Source of the DNA: an uncultured bacterium
GTDB lineage: Bacteria > Actinomycetota > Actinomycetes > S36-B12
Direction: 5' to 3'
DNA: 5,082 nucleotides
NCBI GenBank assembly: GCA_903896585.1
Contig: CAITYI010000128.1
Location: 1-5,082 of the forward strand
This document shows positions 1-5,082 of this stretch, in pieces (within the stretch, counting starts at the first letter, position 1; each line of letters begins with the position of its first letter). Both the position numbers and the translations under genes were made by a program. The notes under the pieces were generated by a model, which saw only the letters and a list, made by a program, of their open reading frames with translations, had not been told where the DNA came from and did no database searches.

Positions 1-762
1 AATCGGTGTCAGGCCCGCGCGAAGAGCGTGTTTGCCAATCACGGTGCTCTCCGTGAGCCCTTTGGCTCTCGCTGTGCGGATGTAATCTTCGCTGTAGGTC
101 TCCAGAAGTTGGTTGCGCGTTAGACGAATATAGAAAGCCATATAGACCAGTGCCAAAGTCAGCCACGGAAGGATCATGGTTTGCAGGAATTGGACGGGGT
201 CTTCAAAGGGTGAAATGTAACTTGGATACGGCAACCATTGCCATCGAATCACGACAAAGAACAAAAGGAGTAGACCGATAAAGAATGAAGGGAATGAATA
301 GCCAACCAGCGCGGCGCCCAGTGTTGCGCGCTCCTGCCAGCGACCACGACGGCGAGATGCATAGATTCCAAGGAGCACACCCGGGATAAGCCACAGAACA
401 AAGGCACCCGCCGCTAGCCAAACGGTGGCTGGTAGGGCATTGAGAATCAAGGGCGTAACTTCCTCGCCCTTGCGAAATGAGTAACCCAGACATGGTGCGT
501 TACATTGAAATGTCGCCGTTCCGGAGCCGTAGGTTCGGCCTAGAAAAATACCCTTAACAAACTCTAGGTACTGCACATAAAGTGGCAAATCGAGACCAAG
601 TCGTTCGCGATTAGCCTCAATGGTTTGCGGATTACAGGACTTACCACACGTGAGAGCAGCAGGATCCGCAGGAAGGGCATTGAATAGCAAGAACGTGACC
701 ATGCTGAGCAGGATCAGGATCAATAAGCCGGTCAATAGTCGGCGAATCACGTAAGTGGTCAT
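1..762 (-). CDS. DppB/OppB-type ABC transporter permease, 3' end cut by window edge
   Basis: One of two membrane subunits of a peptide/nickel-type ABC importer. It would pair with the DppC-like permease at 2676-3653 and receive substrate from the lipoprotein at 854-2596. The frame is open for 254 codons from ATG 762 to base 1; the family is usually about 310-340 residues, so roughly the last quarter is missing. The N-terminus YVIRRLLTGLLILILLS is the typical first membrane segment (about 5-28). A long extracellular loop follows (about 30-105), then membrane segments near 112-134, 148-172 and 196-214. The cytoplasmic EAA coupling loop is visible at about 226-254 (DYIRTARAKGLTESTVIGKH). The extracellular loop has two CX3C pairs, C39/C43 and C87/C91, which could form disulfides. 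An AAAGGA site precedes the ATG by 5 bases. Family assignment is firm; whether the substrate is a peptide or something else cannot be read from it. Confidence 0.93.
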   Translation of the reverse strand, partial: MTTYVIRRLLTGLLILILLSMVTFLLFNALPADPAALTCGKSCNPQTIEANRERLGLDLPLYVQYLEFVKGIFLGRTYGSGTATFQCNAPCLGYSFRKGEEVTPLILNALPATVWLAAGAFVLWLIPGVLLGIYASRRRGRWQERATLGAALVGYSFPSFFIGLLLLFFVVIRWQWLPYPSYISPFEDPVQFLQTMILPWLTLALVYMAFYIRLTRNQLLETYSEDYIRTARAKGLTESTVIGKHALRAGLTPI

Positions 763-767
763 TAGTG

Positions 768-773
768 TCCTTT
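768..773 (-). promoter_or_regulatory. Ribosome binding site of the DppB-like permease
   Basis: AAAGGA on the minus strand, with five bases (CACTA) before the ATG at 762. It supports this start, which also places the first membrane segment right at the N-terminus as in the family. Confidence 0.7.
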
Positions 774-784
774 GACGACAGATG

Positions 785-798
785 CTCTGAAATCAGAG
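785..798 (-). other. Small inverted repeat in the SBP-DppB spacer
   Basis: CTCTG and CAGAG separated by four bases form a 5-bp stem between the large hairpin at 817-844 and the ribosome binding site of the downstream permease. It is too weak to call a terminator. It may simply be part of a structured 5' leader. Confidence 0.25.
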
Positions 799-816
799 TA
801 TTACTGAGATGAAAGA

Positions 817-844
817 GGTGGACCTCGCTTGCGCGAGGTCCACC
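817..844 (-). terminator. Stable GCAA-capped hairpin after the SBP gene: partial terminator or mRNA-stabilising element
   Basis: A perfect 12-bp stem (GGTGGACCTCGC with GCGAGGTCCACC) starts 9 bases after the SBP stop codon. Read on the minus strand, the 4-base loop is GCAA, a GNRA tetraloop closed by a C-G pair; on the plus strand it would be TTGC. This asymmetry favours a function in the minus-strand RNA. The bases after the stem read TCTTTCATCTC, so the U-tract is weak and full termination is doubtful. The downstream permease starts 55 bases further on. Partial termination or protection of the upstream SBP message from 3' exonucleases would both fit, and such hairpins commonly raise SBP levels over permeases in ABC operons. 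Confidence 0.75.
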
Positions 845-853
845 CAGCTTCCC

Positions 854-2596
854 TTACTGCATGACGTAGAGCTCACCAAATGGGAGCGTGCCATAGGCAT
901 CCCATAGGTAGGCGTTGCCCACCTTGGAACCCCAGAGGTACTGGGCCTTCCCAAAACGAGTGGGAACTGCCCAGGCTTGCTCCATTGCATACTTATTCAG
1001 TTCCTTCCACTCAGTTGCCTGAGCTTCACGATCTGTCGTCGCAAGTGCAGTTTGAATCATTTCCTCGAAGGCAGGGTCATTGACCCGCGAGAGGTTGAAT
1101 CCACCATTTGCACCGAATAGTTCGGGGATAATGGTAGATGCGTTCTGCCAGTCCGGTCCCCAACCAGCAGAGTTCAATTCATTCTGCTGGGCTGGATCGA
1201 ACACGACACCGTAGTACTGACCCGCCTCAATGGGATTGAGCTTGCACTCGATCCCAGCCGCAGCCAATGATGCCTGAACCGATGCAGCTGCCTTGTCATT
1301 TGTTGGAGTTTGCGGATAGTCATAGGTGATAACCGGCATTGGCTCCCCGGATTCAGCAATCAACTTCTTTGCCATTTCAGGGTCACCTGTGTCAGCAACT
1401 GGTCCGCCAAAGAGGTTCTCCCACATGCCAGATTCGGCGTAGTCGGTTGCCAAGTTGGGCTTGATCACACCATCTCCCAAGGTACCGGCGAAGTCACCAC
1501 CAGCAATGGTGAGCAACTCAGAACGGTTAAGTGCAACTGCAATTGCTTGACGATGCTTGAGGTTTGGCACCTTCTCAGTATTGATGGTGAGGTAGCGAAC
1601 ATATGGATCAAGACCGTCAACCGAACGCTCCGTGAAGCGCGGATCACTACCTGCGAAAACTGTTGCCAGCGACTCAGGTGTCAACCCAGCAAACGTGACA
1701 GCAGATTGATCATCGCCAGCATCGGCGATAAGACGTTGATCGATCGCCGATGGATCAAGGGCGAACTGAACAACGACTTGATCAGGGTATGCGGGACGGT
1801 AGTCATCTGATTCTGGGTTCCAGTTCTCATTGCGCACCAGAACCATCTTTTGGCCCTTGGTGTACTCAGAGATCTTGTATGGACCGGTTGATACGGGTGC
1901 ATTGTCATAGCCCTCGCCGGTATCTACAGCAGCAGGAACTGGCGAGAACGCCAACAGGGTCACGGTGTAGTTAAAGTCACCTGCGGGGCGATTCAAGTTG
2001 AAAGTAATGGTCTTGTTGTCATCGGAGCATGTGACAGCGGCATCAAATGCAGCAACGTCGTTGCCTTCAGTGACATATGGGCCCTTGTAGACAGATGAAC
2101 CGTCTTCAGCGCTCGGTATATCCAGAAGTGAGATTGCATAGGTTGGACCGTCGGTGATGACATCTTGAGCAAAGGTACGGGATACGCCGTATTTCACATC
2201 TGCGCAACCGACTTCAGAGCCATCTTCGAAGGTGACGCCGTCACGTATGGTGAAATTCCATGAGGTCGCATCTTCGTTCGGCGTACCAAGATCAGTTGCC
2301 ATGTCCGGCACAATCGTGACGCCTTCAGCGCCTTCTGCGAACTTGTATGAAGTCAGGGTTCGCATCATGAACCCGTTCAGGAATGCCAAGTCAACACCCG
2401 TGTAAACACGTTGCGGGTCGATATGCAAGAACTGCTCTTCTAGGGTGAGCACGTTGATCGTGCCGCCAGCTGCGCCCCCATCATTTGCGTCGGCCGCGGG
2501 GCTGGAGTCGTCTCCGCCACCGCAACCGGCAAGCACGAGGGCGCCAGATGCAACAACAGCAACGAGGCCAAGACTACGTACGGATCTTCTTCTCAT
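854..2596 (-). CDS. ABC transporter substrate-binding lipoprotein, family 5 (peptide/nickel type)
   Basis: Extracellular receptor of the ABC importer, anchored by lipid and feeding substrate to the flanking permeases. 580 residues from ATG 2596. The signal peptide has an RRR start, a hydrophobic core and lipobox LAGC, with Cys25 as the lipidated residue. A flexible Gly/Ser/Asp/Ala linker follows (about 26-45). The SBP_bac_5 fold covers about 46-575, with recognisable stretches FTIRDGVTFEDGS (115-127), DVKYGVSRTF (133-142), STGPYKISEY (236-245), HRQAIAVALNR (348-358) and GWGPDWQNAS (478-487). Length is normal for the family. Start choice: GGAGGA lies 4 bases before ATG 2596, while an in-frame ATG at 2608 (four extra residues) overlaps this site's neighbourhood and has no good site of its own. 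C131, C190 and C451 also lie in the exported part. It is flanked by hairpins on both sides. The ligand cannot be inferred; oligopeptide is the default guess. Confidence 0.95.
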   Translation of the reverse strand: MRRRSVRSLGLVAVVASGALVLAGCGGGDDSSPAADANDGGAAGGTINVLTLEEQFLHIDPQRVYTGVDLAFLNGFMMRTLTSYKFAEGAEGVTIVPDMATDLGTPNEDATSWNFTIRDGVTFEDGSEVGCADVKYGVSRTFAQDVITDGPTYAISLLDIPSAEDGSSVYKGPYVTEGNDVAAFDAAVTCSDDNKTITFNLNRPAGDFNYTVTLLAFSPVPAAVDTGEGYDNAPVSTGPYKISEYTKGQKMVLVRNENWNPESDDYRPAYPDQVVVQFALDPSAIDQRLIADAGDDQSAVTFAGLTPESLATVFAGSDPRFTERSVDGLDPYVRYLTINTEKVPNLKHRQAIAVALNRSELLTIAGGDFAGTLGDGVIKPNLATDYAESGMWENLFGGPVADTGDPEMAKKLIAESGEPMPVITYDYPQTPTNDKAAASVQASLAAAGIECKLNPIEAGQYYGVVFDPAQQNELNSAGWGPDWQNASTIIPELFGANGGFNLSRVNDPAFEEMIQTALATTDREAQATEWKELNKYAMEQAWAVPTRFGKAQYLWGSKVGNAYLWDAYGTLPFGELYVMQ

Positions 2597-2600
2597 TTGT

Positions 2601-2606
2601 TCCTCC
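2601..2606 (-). promoter_or_regulatory. Strong Shine-Dalgarno site that decides the SBP start
   Basis: GGAGGA on the minus strand, four bases before ATG 2596. It sits inside the codons that would follow the alternative ATG at 2608, which argues that 2596 is the true start. It is the strongest ribosome binding site in the window, fitting a highly made binding protein. Confidence 0.75.
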
Positions 2607-2614
2607 ATTTCTGT

Positions 2615-2637
2615 AATGAGGGCTCCAAGCCCTCATT
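2615..2637 (-). other. Hairpin directly upstream of the SBP ribosome binding site
   Basis: A perfect 10-bp inverted repeat, AATGAGGGCT and AGCCCTCATT, with a 3-base loop (TGG on the minus strand). It ends 8 bases before the GGAGGA site. No T-run follows, so it is not an ordinary intrinsic terminator. A 5' structure that stabilises a processed SBP message, or a DNA operator, are the simplest readings; neither is proven. Confidence 0.55.
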
Positions 2638-2640
2638 CAT

Positions 2641-2665
2641 CAATGACACCCGGGTGGGGTCATTG
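2641..2665 (-). other. Hairpin after the DppC-like gene
   Basis: CAATGAC/GTCATTG (7 bp) plus CCC/GGG (3 bp), with one bulged A at 2648 and the 4-base loop 2652-2655. It starts 10 bases after the permease stop codon on the minus strand. The following bases (ATGAATGAGG) hold no U-tract, so it is more likely a 3' stabiliser or RNA-processing structure than a terminator. Its 3' arm can pair instead with the 5' arm of the next hairpin (TCATT with AATGA), so the two structures could compete. Confidence 0.5.
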
Positions 2666-2675
2666 AATTCTTTAT

Positions 2676-3653
2676 CTAATAGTTTCTACTCCCTCGCGGA
2701 TCAAGGGCATCGCGGATGGCATCGCCAAAAACATTGAATGAGTACACCACCAAGAACAAAACCGTTCCTGGAATAAATAGGTACGAGGGAATGATGACGA
2801 AGTATCGAACCGAGTCAGAAAGCATTTTTCCCCATGAAGGTGTCGGTTCGATAATGCCCACACCCAGATAGGAAAGGACTGCTTCCGCAGCAATGAGGGT
2901 GGGTAGCGAGATAGTTGCATAGACGATAATCGGCGCCCATAGGTTGGGCAGAATTTCTCTGAAAAGAATCCGTCGCGTAGGGGCTCCTGTGGCGACAGCC
3001 GCCTCAACGAATTCTCGTTCACGCAAACTCAATACCTGCCCACGAATTAAGCGCGCAAGGTATGGCCAACCAAAGACAACAAAAACGATGATCAGGTAAG
3101 CAAACCGAGAGAATTCGGGGCCCAATCCAATTGCTTCCAATCGCTGGGTCAGTACCGGGCTCAACGCGATAAGAATCAGTAGGAATGGGAAAGCAAGAAT
3201 CAAGTCGGTTAGACGTCCGATGACCGTGTCGAGCCAACCACCCTTATATGCCGCCACAATCCCAACTACAGTCCCAATGATCACGATGAAGAGAACACTC
3301 GTTGATGCTATAAATATTGAGATGCGTGCACCGTAAAGGAGTCGGGCAAAAATATCTCGCCCCGTGAGTGGCTCAACACCGAATGGGTGTTCCCACGAAA
3401 TTCCACCCCACGCTCCACTAGGAATTGAGCCCAGCGCGGGGTCAAGAGTGGATTGATCAAATTCGTAGGGGTCAAGTCCCAAAGCGCCAACGATTAGCGG
3501 GGTGAAGATAGCCACTAATGTGACGAAAATCAGAAATACCATGGCGACCATTGCAGCCTTGTCGCGACGGAGACGTCGCCAAGCCAAGGCTCGGAGGGAG
3601 AGCCCAGCAAACTGTTTGTCGCCGGTGGTCATGCGTTCTGTTTCCAGGGCCAA
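2676..3653 (-). CDS. DppC/OppC-type ABC transporter permease
   Basis: Second membrane subunit of the peptide/nickel-type importer, predicted to dimerise with the DppB-like protein at 1-762. 325 residues, normal for the family. An OppC_N-type N-terminus (about 20-75) holds the first membrane segment (33-56). The hallmark motif HPFGVEPLTGRDIFARLLYG is at 89-108. Further membrane segments are near 113-135, 147-167, 184-204, 241-263 and 287-310. The EAA loop that docks the ATPase is at about 212-240 (REFVEAAVATGAPTRRILF, then EILPN), and the C-terminus carries the typical GDAIRDALDPRG. Start choice: TTG 3653 directly follows an in-frame TGA and has GGAG six bases upstream; ATG 3632 (seven residues shorter) is possible but has only a weak GGAA site. 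It is the first gene of the transport cluster, ahead of the binding protein, which is an unusual order. ATPases are not in the window. Confidence 0.95.
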   Translation of the reverse strand: MALETERMTTGDKQFAGLSLRALAWRRLRRDKAAMVAMVFLIFVTLVAIFTPLIVGALGLDPYEFDQSTLDPALGSIPSGAWGGISWEHPFGVEPLTGRDIFARLLYGARISIFIASTSVLFIVIIGTVVGIVAAYKGGWLDTVIGRLTDLILAFPFLLILIALSPVLTQRLEAIGLGPEFSRFAYLIIVFVVFGWPYLARLIRGQVLSLREREFVEAAVATGAPTRRILFREILPNLWAPIIVYATISLPTLIAAEAVLSYLGVGIIEPTPSWGKMLSDSVRYFVIIPSYLFIPGTVLFLVVYSFNVFGDAIRDALDPRGSRNY

Positions 3654-3659
3654 TCACCT

Positions 3660-3663
3660 CTCC
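3660..3663 (-). promoter_or_regulatory. Ribosome binding site supporting the TTG start of the DppC-like gene
   Basis: GGAG on the minus strand, within GGGGAGAGGTGA, six bases before TTG 3653. The same stretch overlaps GAGGTGAT, a long match to the anti-Shine-Dalgarno sequence but too close to the TTG (3 bases) and too far from ATG 3632 (24 bases) to be ideal for either. Confidence 0.5.
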
Positions 3664-3669
3664 CCTAGG

Positions 3670-3683
3670 AAGTCGCAAGACTT
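3670..3683. promoter_or_regulatory. Short inverted repeat upstream of the DppC-like gene, possible operator
   Basis: AAGTC and GACTT separated by four bases (GCAA on the plus strand), seven bases upstream of the proposed ribosome binding site. It could be an operator half-site pair or a small leader hairpin. A 5-bp arm can occur by chance, so confidence is low. Confidence 0.2.
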
Positions 3684-3790
3684 TGAAGGCTACACCACAG
3701 CGAGACGCATTAATTAATAGTTAAAAAATGACTTGGCTCCTAGTTGTGAGTTTCCCTTCGGGTTCACCCGCCGACCGGCGCATCACATGT

Positions 3791-5050
3791 CTAGGTGCCG
3801 AGGTAGCCGAGTACGAGGTCTTCGCTCGTCGGCCCAGCCAGCATTGGTACGGACACGACGTCGAAGGGGAGCTTCCACGCATCAGGGAAGAATGAGGGTG
3901 CGAGCTCAGCCCCGTAGCCCAAGGCGATATCCCAGTGCAAGTTTGATCTAAGCACGGCACGAGTCATGTGCGGGTTGGCCTTATGCAAGGTCACGGCGAA
4001 TTCGGCTTCGGCTTCATCATTGACCTTCTGGATCAAGGGCTCGCGCCAGCCTGTACGCACTTGCTCGATGGCCAGGCCTCGTCCAAGGGCATGCTCTGGT
4101 CGCAAGTACTCGCGCCACATAACTGCATCCGCTAAGCCGGGACCGACTTTCTCCGACAAGGCCTTGAACCAGTTCAGGTTAGTCATGAATCCGTATTCAG
4201 TCCGCCACTTGGTCGCCGCGACGAACAATTCGATCTTGCTGTCATATCTCGAATAGAGCAAACCCTCGGTCGAGTTCGTCGCCGCCAAGATGCGTACGAG
4301 AGTTGCCCCGGCGTAACCGTGTGCCGCCACCTCTAGGACCGTGGCCGCGAGCAGTGCATCATGCTCGTCATCGATGGGACCCGGCGGATCAAGGCGCATG
4401 TGCTTGGCCTCAAGGGCAGGGAGCTTGCTCGGCTTGGCCGGATTCGCCAGTGCAAGGGCCAGATTCTCGACCTGCAGCTGGAGGCTGACTTTCCCCGCGC
4501 CTGAGCGACGGAAGCCGAAGAGCAGGCCCAACGCTGCCACGAGTGTGTAGACGCCTTGTGCAGCCCGAGTCGACTTAACCTTTCCGCCAGGAATGCACCA
4601 CGCTCCGAGCCACGCCTGAAGATCGGCAGCGATCACACCGCGCAGCACACCATCGAACACCGCCGCTGCCAGCAACTCTCCTGCAACAATTAATGCACTA
4701 CCCGGGCGGGCAAGTGAGGTGAACGCCCGGTTACCGGCGGCGATATCTGCCGCCGAACCAGCAAGGGGCAACATCGCCTCCAATACAGAGGCGAGGGCAT
4801 CGCGCAGTGCCGGCCCGGCGGAGTCCTGCCAGACAGCAACGCCAAGGTGCGACACCGAGGCATGACGGTCATTGACGGCCTTACTCGACAGCCCAGCCCG
4901 CCTCGCGCAGGCGAGTACCGAAAGGGCATCCCAACCCGATTCGAGGATAACCGCGAAGCCGGCATCGAGAACCTGACGATCTGTGGCGAAGGCCCGGCCT
5001 GAGCGGGCACGGCGCGGGAGGGCCATGCTAACCGCCGAATGCTCTGCCAT
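3791..5050 (-). CDS. Tandem (double) TetR-family transcriptional regulator
   Basis: Probable DNA-binding regulator of 419 residues, about twice the normal TetR length of 190-220. Two TetR-like units are seen. The second has a near-canonical helix-turn-helix at about 231-280: HGYAGATLVRILAATNS, then LLYSRYDSKIELF, matching the family pattern GY..T...IA...G.S.G.LY..F.SK..L. The first has a more divergent one at about 25-75: ESGWDALSVLACARRAGLSS, then KAVNDRHASVSHLG, where the usual LY and aromatic are VN and H. Each is followed by a helical region suited to ligand binding and dimer contacts (76-205 and 285-419), joined by a Pro-rich linker (205-228). ATG 5050 has GGAG five bases upstream. The gene is co-directional with the transport operon, 137 bases upstream of it, so it may regulate it, but nothing shows this directly. 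It is more GC-rich than its neighbours. Ligand and targets are unknown. Confidence 0.87.
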   Translation of the reverse strand: MAEHSAVSMALPRRARSGRAFATDRQVLDAGFAVILESGWDALSVLACARRAGLSSKAVNDRHASVSHLGVAVWQDSAGPALRDALASVLEAMLPLAGSAADIAAGNRAFTSLARPGSALIVAGELLAAAVFDGVLRGVIAADLQAWLGAWCIPGGKVKSTRAAQGVYTLVAALGLLFGFRRSGAGKVSLQLQVENLALALANPAKPSKLPALEAKHMRLDPPGPIDDEHDALLAATVLEVAAHGYAGATLVRILAATNSTEGLLYSRYDSKIELFVAATKWRTEYGFMTNLNWFKALSEKVGPGLADAVMWREYLRPEHALGRGLAIEQVRTGWREPLIQKVNDEAEAEFAVTLHKANPHMTRAVLRSNLHWDIALGYGAELAPSFFPDAWKLPFDVVSVPMLAGPTSEDLVLGYLGT

Positions 5051-5055
5051 GGCTG

Positions 5056-5059
5056 CTCC
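5056..5059 (-). promoter_or_regulatory. Ribosome binding site of the tandem TetR gene
   Basis: GGAG on the minus strand, five bases before ATG 5050. The next in-frame ATG (5026) has only a poor match upstream, so 5050 is preferred. The remaining bases up to 5082 show no other signal, and any promoter is mostly outside the window. Confidence 0.6.
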
Positions 5060-5082
5060 GTCCGAGCCTAAGTGTCCCGGGG

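Larger units (their letters stand above)
3654..3790 (-). promoter_or_regulatory. Intergenic region between the TetR-like gene and the transport operon, probable promoter region
   Basis: 137 bases without a gene. The stretch 3709-3728 is strikingly AT-rich for this window and reads TTTTTTAACTATTAATTAAT on the minus strand. It contains the 10-bp palindrome ATTAATTAAT (3709-3718) and a TATTAAT that could serve as a -10 element, about 55 bases upstream of the DppC-like start. I could not find a convincing -35 box at the right spacing. The T-run (3723-3728) could also end the TetR-like transcript: the weak paired arms GTGA/TCAC with CCC/GGG at 3746-3767 lie upstream of it, but too far away for a standard terminator. 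The region probably both ends one unit and starts the next. Confidence 0.4.

Noticed and set aside
1310..1810. A 166-codon open frame on the plus strand
   Set aside because: It lies entirely antisense to the well-supported binding-protein gene, has no recognisable domain or ribosome binding site that I can see, and its sequence is explained by the codons of the opposite strand.
2672..3022. A 116-codon minus-strand frame overlapping the DppC-like gene
   Set aside because: It is a shadow of the permease frame, with no membrane pattern or motif of its own, while the overlapping frame shows the full DppC signature.
3723..3780. Intrinsic terminator for the TetR-like gene
   Set aside because: There is a run of six T on the minus strand (3723-3728), but the nearest pairing arms (3746-3767 and the GC-rich arms near 3771-3780) are short, interrupted and too far from the T-run. 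I kept it only as a note under the intergenic region.
1752..4040. The 11-mer GGATCAAGGGC occurs at 1752, 2698 and 4030, and a near match near 4386, hinting at a dispersed repeat
   Set aside because: All copies are inside genes. On the minus strand three of them encode Leu-Asp-Pro (FALDPS, DALDPR, MRLDPP) and the one at 4030 reads Pro-Leu-Ile in another frame. Coding coincidence explains them better than a regulatory repeat.
3966..4550. Several plus-strand open frames of 60-100 codons
   Set aside because: They are antisense to the tandem TetR gene, rich in Arg, Ser and Pro as expected from shadow frames of GC-rich coding DNA, and show no domain.
1..5082. Mobile elements, CRISPR arrays, tRNA or rRNA genes
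   Set aside because: I saw no transposase-like protein, no spaced direct repeats, no tRNA-like cloverleaf and no rRNA signature on either strand.

Overview
The window looks like part of an actinobacterial chromosome. The reasons are the high to intermediate GC, the actinobacterial style of the lipoprotein signal and linker (LVLAGCGGG, then a Gly/Ser/Asp/Ala-rich stretch), and a 419-residue regulator made of two fused TetR units, an arrangement I associate with Actinobacteria. Nothing fixes the genus. All four genes lie on the minus strand, so transcription runs from the right edge to the left.

Layout in transcription order: (1) 5050-3791, a tandem (double) TetR-family regulator. (2) 3790-3654, an intergenic stretch with an AT-rich block and short inverted repeats, probably holding the promoter of the transport operon. 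(3) 3653-2676, a DppC/OppC-type permease. (4) 2675-2597, a short spacer with two tandem RNA hairpins and a strong Shine-Dalgarno site. (5) 2596-854, a family 5 extracellular solute-binding lipoprotein (SBP). (6) 853-763, a spacer with a very stable GCAA-capped hairpin, a smaller hairpin and a ribosome binding site. (7) 762-1, a DppB/OppB-type permease cut by the window edge after 254 codons. The + strand carries no convincing gene.

The three transport genes together describe a peptide/nickel-type (PepT family) ABC importer. The lipoprotein captures the substrate outside the membrane and the two permeases form the translocation pore. The ATPases are not in the window and would be expected beyond the left edge. 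The gene order permease C, SBP, permease B is unusual, and the hairpins on both sides of the SBP suggest that it is expressed at a different level from the permeases. The TetR-like gene lies upstream in the same orientation and may control the operon, but only proximity suggests this. It is visibly richer in GC than the transport genes.

I see no mobile element, CRISPR array, RNA gene or clearly new system. The most interesting points are the tandem TetR architecture, the hairpin pattern around the SBP and the paired cysteines in the extracellular loop of the DppB-like permease.
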